A stretch of DNA of 64,000 nucleotides from assembly GCA_014584575.1 (NCBI GenBank), contig JACTMP010000045.1:1-64000 (forward strand), read 5' to 3'. This document shows positions 1 through 9,060 of the stretch, one piece after another. Each line of letters opens with the position of its first letter. The first letter of the stretch is position 1. A program made the translations under genes and the position numbers. Source of the stretch: Chloroflexota bacterium (lineage in GTDB: Bacteria; Chloroflexota; Anaerolineae; Promineifilales; Promineifilaceae). Below the pieces are notes generated by a model, which was not told where the DNA came from, did no database searches, and saw only the letters and a program-made list of their open reading frames with translations.

Positions 1-79
1 GCACCCTCTTTCAGCGCATTTGGTTGGATTTAGAGGGGTACAAACGATTTGTTTGACCCCCACATATGCTGTCAACCAC

Positions 80-382
80 ATGAATTCCCAAAGAACCTCA
101 TTTGATGCCAAACTGAACAACATCGAAGAGTCTGTGTCTGCACAGTGGCGCAAGGTGCAGGAAAGCTTCGACAAACAAGTGGCCACTGCCCGACGCAAAA
201 CGACAGAGCTGAAAGCGGCTCATAATCTGGCCGAAGCGGAAGACCGTGCGGCCTATTATGAAGACTATGCTGAGATCGCTGCCGACTTTGCTCGCCTGGC
301 TGCCACCGAAGCTGACGCGGCTATGCTCAGCGCCACGGAAGCCCGCGCCCAAGCCGAGTCTCTGGTGAAAACGACCGCGTAA
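80..382 (+). CDS. Small alanine-rich coiled-coil protein of unknown function
   Basis: About 100 residues, strongly charged and alanine-rich, with heptad-like spacing through residues 10-95, so an extended helical coiled coil is likely. No signal peptide or membrane segment is seen. The start at the ATG at 80 is preferred over one at 20 because the extra 20 residues (VGFRGVQTICLTP...) look non-coding and break the helical pattern; no clear Shine-Dalgarno sequence precedes either. The gene is followed at 442 by a good intrinsic terminator, which supports transcription of the plus strand. I do not recognise a family. Coding is supported mainly by composition and the terminator. Confidence 0.55.
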   Translation: MNSQRTSFDAKLNNIEESVSAQWRKVQESFDKQVATARRKTTELKAAHNLAEAEDRAAYYEDYAEIAADFARLAATEADAAMLSATEARAQAESLVKTTA

Positions 383-441
383 TGGCCGCCGCTGACCTTA
401 GCGATAAGGTATAACAACTGAATATCCCCTGTGGAAAAGAG

Positions 442-480
442 GCGCTCCAGATCACAACTGGAGCGCTTCTTGTTTTGTTG
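442..480 (+). terminator. Intrinsic terminator after the small coiled-coil gene
   Basis: A 9-bp perfect GC-rich stem (GCGCTCCAG paired with CTGGAGCGC, loop ATCACAA) is followed by TTCTTGTTTTGTTG. It lies 60 bases past the stop at 382 and before the end of the convergent regulator gene. Confidence 0.8.
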
Positions 481-518
481 TTTGCTGTTCCAGTCGTCCA
501 TGTTTCCAGGGCAACGGG

Positions 519-3506
519 CTAACCCTGTTCATCCAGCAATCCAAGCAACCGAGCCTGGGCGACGGCCTGGGTACGGTTAGAGACACCAAGCTTCTCAAAG
601 ATATTGCTGACGTGGCGCTTGACGGTATTGAGGGCGATAATCAGATTCTCGGCGATCTCAGTGTTAGATGCGCCTTGTGCCAGCAGCCGCAAAACTTCAA
701 GCTCACGTTGACTCAAAGGCTCGACCAGAAAGTCGTCATGCCGGATGTACTTGCTTTCCTTTTCCCCTCTTGCCTGCCCCGGCGCCGACTCGTGTCCGGT
801 ACTGCGCCCGGTACTGCGCCCATTGCCCTCAAAGGCGGCCAGCAGCCTTTCTATGTACGATAGGGTGGCGGCATCGAACGCTTCCTGCCCAACACCCCGA
901 AGCTGCGAGAGCAAAGCCGCCAAACGCGGCCCTTCGTCCACGAAGCTACGCACAAAACCTTCCGCCTCCCCCAAATGGACGGCCTCGGCCAGGATGCTAA
1001 GAGCTTTCTCCGCCGCGCCACCTCCACTGCCCATGTCGTAAGCCAGCGCCTGGAGCAGCTTGATTTCTATCAGGTGGCTCAGGCGGCCCCCCTCCTGGGC
1101 GTGTGTGGCCACAGGCTCAAGCATCTCTAAAGCCTCGTCCGGTTGGGAGAGGGCCAGGGCGATGCGGGCGCGGGCCACGTCTTCACAATCTCGCCTGTAT
1201 TGGGCCGGATAGGGCCAACCGTGGGCAATGAAATCTGCCTGCCTTAGCCTTTCCACCTGTTCAGCCCACCCCACAGCCCGCTTCACCTCCCCACGCGCCA
1301 GCCACACCCGGATGCGCTCGGCATCGGCGCACCAGGGATGCAGATACCGTAATCGTAGTCCAGCAATTTGCTTTGTGGTCTCTGCCGGGCGGACAATCAC
1401 CGGTATCTCACTCATCTCATGTGCAGGGACAGCCCCTTCCAGTGCAGTCGCTGCCTCGTCCAGATCCCCTCGAGATAGGTGCAGGCGTGCCAGCACGTTG
1501 TGAACGCCGCCAAGCCGCAACATGGGCGACCACGCTTCCCCGGCGATTTCCAGCCCCTTACGTGCTGCTACCAGAGCCTCATCCAGCCTGTTCCACTGCC
1601 GCAACAAATCGGCCTCATAGACACAAGCGAGGGCAGTGGACGAATGGACGAGCCGATCTTCCTGGTAGCCCACGTTGATTGCCTGCGCGAAGAGCTGCTC
1701 TGCCGCGTGCAGTTTTCCCTGCAATTGCAACAGAGCACCCGCATCAGCTAAGGCAGCGAAATGCAGATAGATTAAGCCCGCCCGGCGTGCCTGAGCGACC
1801 CTCTCCCGAACGCTGTCCATCGCTTCGACCGCACGGCCGAGCGAGAGATAGGCGATCTGGCGTACCCAACTGATAATGCTCAACTCGTTGTGATCCTCGC
1901 TGGTCAGGTACGAGCGCGCTTCATTACAGAGCGCCAGGGCATGCTCTCCGTCTTCCTCATGGGCAGCCACCAGAAACGCACGCTTGGCAATGACATCGCC
2001 CAACATCCTCTTTCGCTCCGGCTCGGTCGGCCCATTACCGGCCGAGTAATCCCGGAGCGCGGCTTCTGCAACACTCAGCCAGATAGCCGCTCTTGACGTC
2101 TGGCCGGTCCAGAAGAGGGCGTTTACATAGGCGATGCAGAGACGTGGTTCGGTGCGCAGCACTTCTTCTGGCAAACGCCCAAACCAGCGCTGCAAGGTTG
2201 GCATATCCGCGGGCATACGGATAGTCAGTCCGGCAAGTTGGGACAGGATCATCTCCAGGGCGAGGTTCCAGTCGTGAGCGAGCAGGGCGTGTTCGATAGC
2301 CTCCATGTTGTAGCCGCGCTTCTGAAACCAGTTGCTTGCCCGCCTGTGCAACAGCGGTACTGACGGTAAACCTTGCGGAACGCCAGTTACATCATTGCCA
2401 CTTATTTCCGCCTCCGGAAAAGATAGATCGTACCTGCGCTTAAGCTGGTAGCGCAGGGCTTCGGCGAACAGGTGATGGTATCTGTACCACCGTCGCTGGT
2501 GGTCGAGTGGCGTCAGGAAGAGGTTGGCTCGCTCAAGGTATTGGAGCATCTCCTGGCTGGTTGGCCGGGTCCCCGATTGGGGATCACCTGGCTCATATCC
2601 CATCACGGCATCACACAGGGATGTGCTTAACTCGTTTAGGATCGAAGTCTGTAACAAGAAAGCCTGAACCTCTTCGGGCTGGCTGCGCAAGACCTCCTCG
2701 GTGAGGTAATCCAGGATATATTCCTGTGCATCGCTCATCTCTTGCAACAAACTGCCCGGATCCGAATGCCCGCGCAGGGAGTGGCCGAGCAACTGCATCC
2801 CGACCAGCCAGCCCTCTGTTCGCCGGATTACCTGTAGCGATTCATGATCGGGAAGGTCGACGCCGGCTGTATATTTGAGAAAGCGAATCCCTTCCTCGGC
2901 CGTACATCGTAAATCGTCGGTGCGTACTTCCAGCAACCACCCTCGGGCGCGCAGCCTGGAGAGATGCAGTGGCGGCTCCAGGCGGCTCAAGACGATCATA
3001 TGCACGTTGGGCGGCAGGTGATCGAGCAGGTAAACCAGGCTGTTGTGTATGGCGGGGTCTGTAATGTGATGGTAATCATCCAGCACGACCAGATATTCTG
3101 CCTCGGATTGAACCAGACTGTTGATGAGTACCGTCTGCACCATTTGCATGGTGGGGCCTTCCGGCGCGTGTAAATGCTCCAGCGCCTGCGCGCCTATGCC
3201 GGGAAAGGCTCTGGACAGGGCCGTGATGAAGTACTCGCCGAAGCGAGCCGGGTTGTCGTCGTCTTCATCGAGGGAAACCCAGGCCACAAATGGCCCATCT
3301 GGGGGGGCGGGCAGGGAGCGCACCCATTCGGCCAGCAACGTACTCTTGCCGAAACCGGCGGGAGCGCACACCAATGTCAGCCTGCGATGCAGAGTGTCGT
3401 TCAGTAGAGTGGTTAGCCTGGTGCGAGCTATAAGAGGCTGGGACGCAACGGGGATAAAGAACTTGGTAGCCAGTAACAGGTCCACTGCCGGCGTTTGTAT
3501 GCTCAT
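519..3506 (-). CDS. LuxR-family ATP-binding (MalT-like, LAL) transcriptional regulator
   Basis: A large STAND-type regulator of about 995 residues. From the N-terminus: an LLATKFFIP opening typical of MalT-like proteins, a Walker A motif (APAGFGKST, about residue 50), a Walker B-like VVLDDYHH near 140, a winged-helix/TPR-like middle, and a C-terminal LuxR helix-turn-helix ([15 protein letters not shown] followed by [16 protein letters not shown]). Family knowledge: an inducer and ATP drive oligomerisation and DNA binding. The ligand cannot be told from sequence. The ATG at 3506 (MSIQTP) is chosen; an in-frame TTG at 3533 with an upstream AGGTGG is an alternative adding nine residues. No copy of the window's abundant ACGGCCGT octamer was seen in it, unlike the second MalT-like gene at 16.7 kb, which hints at a different origin. 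Confidence 0.92.
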   Translation of the reverse strand: MSIQTPAVDLLLATKFFIPVASQPLIARTRLTTLLNDTLHRRLTLVCAPAGFGKSTLLAEWVRSLPAPPDGPFVAWVSLDEDDDNPARFGEYFITALSRAFPGIGAQALEHLHAPEGPTMQMVQTVLINSLVQSEAEYLVVLDDYHHITDPAIHNSLVYLLDHLPPNVHMIVLSRLEPPLHLSRLRARGWLLEVRTDDLRCTAEEGIRFLKYTAGVDLPDHESLQVIRRTEGWLVGMQLLGHSLRGHSDPGSLLQEMSDAQEYILDYLTEEVLRSQPEEVQAFLLQTSILNELSTSLCDAVMGYEPGDPQSGTRPTSQEMLQYLERANLFLTPLDHQRRWYRYHHLFAEALRYQLKRRYDLSFPEAEISGNDVTGVPQGLPSVPLLHRRASNWFQKRGYNMEAIEHALLAHDWNLALEMILSQLAGLTIRMPADMPTLQRWFGRLPEEVLRTEPRLCIAYVNALFWTGQTSRAAIWLSVAEAALRDYSAGNGPTEPERKRMLGDVIAKRAFLVAAHEEDGEHALALCNEARSYLTSEDHNELSIISWVRQIAYLSLGRAVEAMDSVRERVAQARRAGLIYLHFAALADAGALLQLQGKLHAAEQLFAQAINVGYQEDRLVHSSTALACVYEADLLRQWNRLDEALVAARKGLEIAGEAWSPMLRLGGVHNVLARLHLSRGDLDEAATALEGAVPAHEMSEIPVIVRPAETTKQIAGLRLRYLHPWCADAERIRVWLARGEVKRAVGWAEQVERLRQADFIAHGWPYPAQYRRDCEDVARARIALALSQPDEALEMLEPVATHAQEGGRLSHLIEIKLLQALAYDMGSGGGAAEKALSILAEAVHLGEAEGFVRSFVDEGPRLAALLSQLRGVGQEAFDAATLSYIERLLAAFEGNGRSTGRSTGHESAPGQARGEKESKYIRHDDFLVEPLSQRELEVLRLLAQGASNTEIAENLIIALNTVKRHVSNIFEKLGVSNRTQAVAQARLLGLLDEQG

Positions 3507-3854
3507 AGATGATTGCCATGCGCAATGCGCCAATAAATTACCCGTACCACCTGCAATTCCAACCGATTATACCGCGCGACACAGCGAATGAAAATGCAGA
3601 CGAATTCCGGCGATTGAAATCGCGGCACCAGAAAGCAAAGTCGGCATGATAGGTGTAGGCAATCGGTAAAGGACGATTTGTGTTTTATGAACCATGCCAA
3701 AGATAGTTAGGTGGTGTTATCATTTGGGCGAACCATCTCCGTTTGGTAACATTACTGCTTGATTTGGCAAGTATGGCTGCCGCATCCTTACCGGGCAGCC
3801 TCGGCGAGGGTTGGAATTCTCGGCTAAAGTGGTAATTTTCACCGGAGGTACCTC
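3507..3854. other. Divergent intergenic region
   Basis: About 350 bases between the divergently transcribed regulator and membrane-protein genes. A short hairpin (GGCTGCC/GGCAGCC, 3775-3800) without a T-run is visible, and a strong GGAGG at about 3844 sets the downstream start. A 65-codon minus-strand reading frame here was judged spurious. Promoters for both genes must lie here but no convincing -35/-10 pair was found. Confidence 0.5.
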
Positions 3855-5228
3855 ATGTCTCTATCAACCGTTATCAGTGTAGGTCTCGGCCTGATCCTTA
3901 TTTATTATGCGTTGGGGCTGATTGTGAACGCCACCACCCAGGTCGTCAAAATATCGTTTGACTTGCGCGCCAAAGCGCTGGCGGAAGTGCTGGCAGACCT
4001 GATGGAGGAAAGAAGCCACGATTTTATGAGCCTGGGATTGATACAGACGTTGAAACCACTGAGCAAACGACTGTGGAGCAAAGAGCGAGACGTTGAGCAA
4101 ATCCCCAAGAGCACATTTTCGCTCTCCATCCTGGAACTATTGCAGCCGGAAGATACCCAATACCTGGTCACGGCCGTACACTTCTCTCTCCACCGTATCC
4201 TGGACAGGTTTGCCCTGGATTCGGCAACCAGGGCCAGGATTGAAAAATTGCTCCAATTTGACAATGATGAGGAACTGCTCACCCAAATGCGCGAAGTCGT
4301 TCGTTCATTACCTGATGAAGAAACCATGACCGGTTTACGGGCTGGCTTGCTGGAAACGCTGGAATCGTTGACCATAACAAAGGTGGCCGATGACAGGCGG
4401 CTGGCGTTAACAACTGCACACGCCAATCTGAACCGCATCCTGGCCCAATTCTCTCTGGATGACTCTGTCCAGCAGAGAATTAAGAACCTGATGGAATTTG
4501 ATGACGACCAGGAGTTGCGCACCCACCTCTCCAATATCATTCAATCATTTCCAGATACCAAAAAAGTGAGCGAGCTGCGGGCTGCTTTATTAGATGTGCT
4601 TGACTTGCTTCTGGGATCGCCAGAAACACAGTTGAAGCGCATTCAAGCCGGCGTTCGGCAGTTGCCAGAGGGCAGTAAGGCGCGCAAGGCGTTGCAGAAT
4701 GCGCTTGATTATGGCGTCAGCGACATTAACCAGGCGCGCGCCCGCATTGAAGCCTGGTATGATGACGCCATGAAAAATGCCGGCGACCTTTTTGCCCGGC
4801 GGGTCAGGCGGTGGGTCATCTTCATCTCCCTGATTGTCACCCTGACGGTGGGCGGCGACACCATAGCCATTGCCCGCGCCTTCCTGATACAGCCGGTGCA
4901 AATGTCACAAGTGGAAGATTTCATGAACCAATTCCCACCCGACGCCGCTGCCCCCACCAACGACGAAGCCAGCCTGGCTGAAATTCGGGTACAGATGCAG
5001 TTAATTACCGATATATTGCAAAATCTGGAAGGGCTGAACCTGCCCATGCCCTGGTGGCGCGGCCCCTTGCCGGATACTCTTCAAGGGTGGGCGACCATGG
5101 TTTTGGGGCTGATGTTTACCTGGCTGGCGGTGTCACAGGGGTCTTCGTTCTGGTATGACATTTTGAAGGCGATCAAACCGGGCAGCTCACCGCCGCCGCC
5201 ACCGCCGAAGGAGCCGGACAAGGATTAG
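3855..5228 (+). CDS. Membrane-anchored protein with internal tandem duplication
   Basis: 457 residues with an N-terminal membrane segment (about 4-24), a long cytoplasmic helical region, and two C-terminal membrane segments (about 319-341 and 408-427), ending in a proline run (SSPPPPPPKEP). Residues about 103-172 and 183-251 are a tandem repeat: both carry a [N/H]RIL..F.LD motif, a [Q/E]FD[N/D]D.EL motif and a final LRA.LL[E/D].L. A shorter related element follows at about 260-300, and ARARIEAWYDDAM leads into the second membrane segment, an arrangement I associate with widespread uncharacterised bacterial membrane proteins. Function unknown. Strong GGAGG seven bases before the ATG. Confidence 0.85.
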   Translation: MSLSTVISVGLGLILIYYALGLIVNATTQVVKISFDLRAKALAEVLADLMEERSHDFMSLGLIQTLKPLSKRLWSKERDVEQIPKSTFSLSILELLQPEDTQYLVTAVHFSLHRILDRFALDSATRARIEKLLQFDNDEELLTQMREVVRSLPDEETMTGLRAGLLETLESLTITKVADDRRLALTTAHANLNRILAQFSLDDSVQQRIKNLMEFDDDQELRTHLSNIIQSFPDTKKVSELRAALLDVLDLLLGSPETQLKRIQAGVRQLPEGSKARKALQNALDYGVSDINQARARIEAWYDDAMKNAGDLFARRVRRWVIFISLIVTLTVGGDTIAIARAFLIQPVQMSQVEDFMNQFPPDAAAPTNDEASLAEIRVQMQLITDILQNLEGLNLPMPWWRGPLPDTLQGWATMVLGLMFTWLAVSQGSSFWYDILKAIKPGSSPPPPPPKEPDKD

Positions 5229-5256
5229 CCGGGAGCGGCGACGCCAGGCACAAGTC

Positions 5257-5287
5257 AAGCCACTGTAGGGTTGGAGTGGGCTTTTTG
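5257..5287 (+). terminator. Probable intrinsic terminator
   Basis: AAGCCACT and AGTGGGCTT can pair with one bulge, followed by a short T-run, 30 bases after the stop at 5228. A larger pair (GCCAGGCA at 5243, TGCCTGGC at 5293) encloses it, so it may work for both convergent genes. Confidence 0.6.
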
Positions 5288-5308
5288 CCTTATGCCTGGC
5301 AGCCCAGA

Positions 5309-6292
5309 CTACAGCAGGTCGGCGACGACCGCTTTTTCTTCTTCCAGTTCGGCCTCTGTTGCTCTGATTTTCTCGCGGGCGAAATCGCTCAAGGGCAGCC
5401 CCTGCACGATCTGATACCCACCCTGCCCATCGCTGGCAAGCGGGAAAGAGAAGTTTAGCCCTTTGGCGATGCCATAACTGCCATCAGAAAGGACGCCGGC
5501 AGAGAACCAATGCCCGGCGGGGGTAGCCGTTTCCATGCTTTTCACGTGGTCCAGGGCGGCGCTGGCAGCGGAGGCGGCGGAGGACAGGCCACGCGCTTCA
5601 ATGATGGCGGCGCCTCGTTTTTGCACAACGGAGATGAATTCTCCTCGCAGCCAGGCGGGGTCGGTAATCACTTCCAGGGCAGGACGGCCGTTAATTTTGG
5701 CATTTTCCGCGTCTGGATATTGGGTGGCGCTGTGGTTGCCCCAGATGGTGACGTTAGTCACGGCCGTGACCGGCGTCCCCGCTTTCTGCGCCAGTTGGGC
5801 ACAGGCCCGGTTCTGATCCAGCCGGGTCATGGCCGCAAATCGTTCGGCGGGCAGGTCAGAATTCATCGTGGCAATCAAACAGTTGGTATTGGCCGGGTTG
5901 CCCACCACCAGCACACGGGCATCGGCGGCGGCTTTATTGAGCGCCTGCCCCTGGCCCACAAAAATCGGGCCATTCTCGCGGATGAGGTCGCCCCGTTCCA
6001 TCCCTTTGGTGCGCGGTTTGGAGCCAATCAGCAGCGCCCAGTTCACACCATCAAACGCCGTGGCCGCGTTATCCGTAATGACCACATTTTCCAGCAAAGG
6101 AAAAGCGCAATCATCCAGTTCCATGACAACCCCTTCCAACGCTTTGAGGGCAGGTGTGATTTCCAGTAAGTGCAACGAAATTTTTGTATTGTGCCCAAAG
6201 ATTTCGCCGGAAGCGAGCCGGAACAAGATGGCATAGCCAATCTGCCCGGCCGCGCCGGTTACGGCGACCTTAACGGATTCTCGTTTCATCAT
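5309..6292 (-). CDS. mdh: Malate dehydrogenase
   Basis: 327 residues, the normal length for the cytosolic/group-2 malate dehydrogenase family, which interconverts malate and oxaloacetate with NAD(H) in the TCA cycle. The Rossmann loop VAVTGAAGQIGYAIL is near residue 9; substrate-binding arginines lie in KPRTKGMER; the TRLDQNRA segment and catalytic histidine motif IWGNHSATQYPD are intact. Two consecutive ATG codons occur at 6292 and 6289; the upstream AGGAG fits the first. It is a stand-alone minus-strand gene convergent with the membrane protein at 3.9-5.2 kb. Confidence 0.96.
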   Translation of the reverse strand: MMKRESVKVAVTGAAGQIGYAILFRLASGEIFGHNTKISLHLLEITPALKALEGVVMELDDCAFPLLENVVITDNAATAFDGVNWALLIGSKPRTKGMERGDLIRENGPIFVGQGQALNKAAADARVLVVGNPANTNCLIATMNSDLPAERFAAMTRLDQNRACAQLAQKAGTPVTAVTNVTIWGNHSATQYPDAENAKINGRPALEVITDPAWLRGEFISVVQKRGAAIIEARGLSSAASAASAALDHVKSMETATPAGHWFSAGVLSDGSYGIAKGLNFSFPLASDGQGGYQIVQGLPLSDFAREKIRATEAELEEEKAVVADLL

Positions 6293-6639
6293 GAAGTCTC
6301 CTGTTTTGAACTTGTGAGATTTGTTTATGTGCGGATCAACTCAGTTACCAGCAGCATGACCAATCATGGCCTGCCGCTAAGTGCTGTTATTATCGCTTTT
6401 GCCGACAATTTCGCCAAACGGCGCAAGTGGTGTTTTATACTCAGTAGATCGAAATGGGAGGAGTGGGCATCCTCAGAACCTGTCCTGAGTTTACCGAAGG
6501 ATGCCCACCGGTTCGCATCTGAGGATGCGAACTCCGCTTCGATCTACTGATACTGGCAACGGTCATAAGCTGACATTTTTATCACCTTGCCAGACGTCAC
6601 CTTGTCACCTTGCCAGGTATAGCTGCCGCTGTCTTGCAC
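6293..6639. repeat. Intergenic region with nested hairpin repeat, family B copy 1
   Basis: The repeat itself spans 6441-6550. Outer arms read TCAGTAGATCGAA (6441) and TTCGATCTACTGA (6538). Inside are GGGCATCC...GGATGCCC and GTTCGCATC...GATGCGAAC hairpins built around CATC(C)TCAG/CTGAGGATG. Related copies occur at 22.7 and 30.8 kb. No gene is seen in the rest of the gap. Confidence 0.75.
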
Positions 6640-7560
6640 TCAGGTTTGCCGCAGGTACCAGGTGATGGTAACGATGATGACGCCTGCTCCGGCCAATTGC
6701 CAGGCAGAGGTTAGCCGTTCGCCCAGCAGCAGCCCGGCAAAGAGCAGGGCGCTGACCAGCCGAATCGCCATCATGCTGCTGACAACGGGTGCGCCTAGCT
6801 GCTGGATGGAGCGAATTTGCCCCAGGTTTGCGCCCAGCAGCACACCCAGGCTCAGCCCGGTAAAAACAAGCCAGTCTACGGCCGTCAGGCTGCGCCATTG
6901 TCCCCAATCTTCACCCACCAGCAGGCTGGCGAACAGCGAAAATGTGAAAAGCGAAATGAGATGTACCAGCAGCAACCCCTCGCCGGAGGCGCGGCTGTTG
7001 GCGCTGCGCCGGGTGACAATCATGTAAAAGGCCAGGGAGATGCTGCTGAGGATGGCAAAGAGGATACCCCAGAGGTCGTGGCGGTGGGTGGACACGGCCG
7101 TGCCGCCCCAATCCCCGCTCACAATCAGCAGCGCGCCCACCAGGGCGATGGTCAGCGCCTTCATGGTGTGGCGCGGCAACTGCTCCTTGAGTACGGCGCG
7201 GCTTAACAGGGCGACGACGAAGGGGGTCATCAGGTAGATTATTTGCGCATAGACAGCCAGGGTATAGCGCGTCGCCAGCAGGTTGGTGACGCCGCGCAGC
7301 ACCACCAGCAGCCCAAACAGCCAGACGATGCGCAGCCGGAAAATGCGCCGGTCTAAACGTGGCAGGATGATGGCGGCCACGATTAGCAGCACCACCAGGT
7401 TGCCCACCGCCAGCAGTGACAGGCCCGGCAGCCCACTGACTGTTTGCAGGTAGCGCAGCAAAACGGGATACGCGCCCCAGCCCATTTGGGCCAGCAAAGC
7501 GAGTGTAAGCCAGCCCCAGGGAGAATCGAGGCGGGTGGTGAGGGTTTGAGCATGTTTCAT
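6640..7560 (-). CDS. EamA/DMT-family membrane transporter
   Basis: 306 residues with about ten hydrophobic helices in two EamA-type halves, the usual size of a drug/metabolite transporter. The first half contains the family-typical TRYTLAVYAQIIYLMTPFVV region and the second ends in SAWQLAGAGVIIVTITWYL, consistent with the conserved final helix. The substrate cannot be told. The ATG at 7560 is the only reasonable start; the upstream sequence is repeat-rich (GGAGATTGGGAGAT). It is a single-gene unit between two hairpin-rich gaps. Confidence 0.88.
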   Translation of the reverse strand: MKHAQTLTTRLDSPWGWLTLALLAQMGWGAYPVLLRYLQTVSGLPGLSLLAVGNLVVLLIVAAIILPRLDRRIFRLRIVWLFGLLVVLRGVTNLLATRYTLAVYAQIIYLMTPFVVALLSRAVLKEQLPRHTMKALTIALVGALLIVSGDWGGTAVSTHRHDLWGILFAILSSISLAFYMIVTRRSANSRASGEGLLLVHLISLFTFSLFASLLVGEDWGQWRSLTAVDWLVFTGLSLGVLLGANLGQIRSIQQLGAPVVSSMMAIRLVSALLFAGLLLGERLTSAWQLAGAGVIIVTITWYLRQT

Positions 7561-7622
7561 GGGGATTGGAGATTGGGAGATCGTATAATTACAGCCTTAA
7601 ATAAATAATCTGATCATTCTCG

Positions 7623-7710
7623 TGTCATTCCGACGAGTCTTCGAGGAGGAATCCCTTCTAATTGTACAGGAGAGGGATTCCTCGCTCCGAAGACTCCACT
7701 CGGAATGACA
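7623..7710. repeat. Hairpin repeat family A, copy 1
   Basis: An 88-bp imperfect palindrome with ends TGTCATTCCG and CGGAATGACA and internal arms GAGTCTTCG/CGAAGACTC and GGAATCCC/GGGATTCC. It is surrounded by a second, unrelated inverted repeat (TTAAATAA at about 7596, TTATTTAA at about 7735). Other copies: 11823, 35838 and 57109. No transposase is associated; it resembles a MITE or REP-like element. Confidence 0.85.
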
Positions 7711-7776
7711 TGTATAGTGTGAAAGTCAAAAGACTTATTTAATGGGGATTAAGCTCTAATCAGTCTTCCTCTGTTT

Positions 7777-9015
7777 TCAATCTTTCGCCAGCGCCGCCCA
7801 GTCAGGGGGCAGATTGCCCCAGGTGATCTGAGTTGCGCCGAGGCAGGTGGCTAAATTTTGCACGGCCGTGCCCACTGCCTTTACCGTCTTTTTGTTGCCC
7901 GGTGCGCCGGGTTGGGCGTAGATATTGTGAATGTGCCAGGTGTTGCTGTGGCGGTCCATTTTGGAGTCCACCCGGCCGATGAGTTGGTCGCCATGCAGGA
8001 TGGGCAGCACGTAGTAGCCATATTCTCGCTTGGCGGCGGGCACGTAGATTTCGATGCGGTAGAAGAAGTCCCAGAGCAGTTCGGTGCGATCCCGGTCGCA
8101 AATCAGGTTATCGAAGGGGGAGAGCAGGGTGGTACGCGGCTGCCAGTCGCCCGCCTGAATGTCTGCCAGCAAGGGCAGGTCGGCGCTGTGAATGTACCAC
8201 TCCCCTTTGAGCGGTTGCCCGTTTTCCACGATTTGCACTTTTTCAATAACGCCTTCTCTGGTTAACTGCTTCAATACGCCCGGCAGTTCAGGGTATTGCT
8301 GGCGGGTGTAATGCCATTTGATTTGGGTAGCGGTGGCAACACCCAGGGCGCGCAGCGACTTTTGGGCAGCGTAAGTTGTTACCTGGGTGGCCGACCATGT
8401 TTCCAACGGGGTGTTTTCCGGCCAAAAAGATTTGGCCGGCCCCCAGAGACGTTGATTACCCGGACGGCCGTGCACCATCACCTCCCCTTTTGTCCACAGA
8501 TAGTCGAGGATGCGGGGTACATAACGGCCGTTGTACCAGCGGGAGGGAAATTTGGCGGCTTCTTCTTCAAACTGGCGTGAAAGCATGGGGCCGTTCTGCT
8601 GCAATTGCCCGCGCACGTGGGCAAGTAGCGGATACATGGTGTCTGCTTCCTCATCAAACCACGCTTTCCAGGCGCGCGCCTGGCGTGACTCGGTGCCGTC
8701 GGCGAGCAAATCCATGCGCCAGCGGTGAATGGGGTAATCCTCTGTCAACACCAGGGAGGCGGCGTGCGCCCAGTATTCAAATAGGGCGCGCTCTTGCCAG
8801 CGCAGCCGTTCCAGTTCGGCTTCGTCAAACAGCCCCAGGCGGCTCCACAAAACGAGCATGTGGGTGCGTTCTACGTGGCGAATGGGGTCAAGCTGCACGC
8901 AGCCCAGGTTGCGGATAAGGTCGAGCAGGGGTGGGGCGGAACGGCCGTCCAGGTGTTGGCGGCTGATGGCCAGACGGCGGGCGTGTTGGCGGGTGAGGGT
9001 TAGGGGAGTAGGCAT
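7777..9015 (-). CDS. ycaQ: YcaQ/AlkX-type winged-helix DNA glycosylase
   Basis: 412 residues matching the HTH_42 (YcaQ/AlzL) family, whose characterised members excise bulky alkylated bases and unhook interstrand DNA crosslinks. The N-terminal region reads LIRNLGCVQLDPI; the QLD at 41-43 fits the catalytic Q-hydrophobic-D arrangement of the YcaQ branch rather than the QxQ of the AlzL branch. Other conserved features seen are YWAHAASL near residue 82, the ILDYLWTKGEVMVHGR winged-helix segment near 170, and LLSPFDNLICDRDRTELLWDF near 300. The start at 9015 is an ATG; upstream lies a short AATTGTC repeat. A repair role in a secondary-metabolite-rich community is plausible. Confidence 0.88.
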   Translation of the reverse strand: MPTPLTLTRQHARRLAISRQHLDGRSAPPLLDLIRNLGCVQLDPIRHVERTHMLVLWSRLGLFDEAELERLRWQERALFEYWAHAASLVLTEDYPIHRWRMDLLADGTESRQARAWKAWFDEEADTMYPLLAHVRGQLQQNGPMLSRQFEEEAAKFPSRWYNGRYVPRILDYLWTKGEVMVHGRPGNQRLWGPAKSFWPENTPLETWSATQVTTYAAQKSLRALGVATATQIKWHYTRQQYPELPGVLKQLTREGVIEKVQIVENGQPLKGEWYIHSADLPLLADIQAGDWQPRTTLLSPFDNLICDRDRTELLWDFFYRIEIYVPAAKREYGYYVLPILHGDQLIGRVDSKMDRHSNTWHIHNIYAQPGAPGNKKTVKAVGTAVQNLATCLGATQITWGNLPPDWAALAKD

Positions 9016-9022
9016 GAGGGGG

Positions 9023-9060
9023 AATTGTCAATTGTCAATTGCTAATTGTCAATTGTCAGT
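9023..9060. repeat. AATTGTC short repeat tract
   Basis: Four near-copies of TCAATTG/AATTGTC in tandem and inverted order between the YcaQ-like and GNAT genes. The stop codon of the GNAT gene (9056) lies inside the tract. The same motif reappears inside the methyltransferase gene at about 35.43 kb. Confidence 0.8.

Noticed and set aside
3503-3700. Minus-strand 65-codon frame before the first MalT-like regulator
   Set aside because: It partly overlaps the regulator start in another frame, lacks a ribosome site and resembles no protein.
7623-7710. Complete insertion sequence
   Set aside because: Only 88 bp with no ORF; at most a non-autonomous element.
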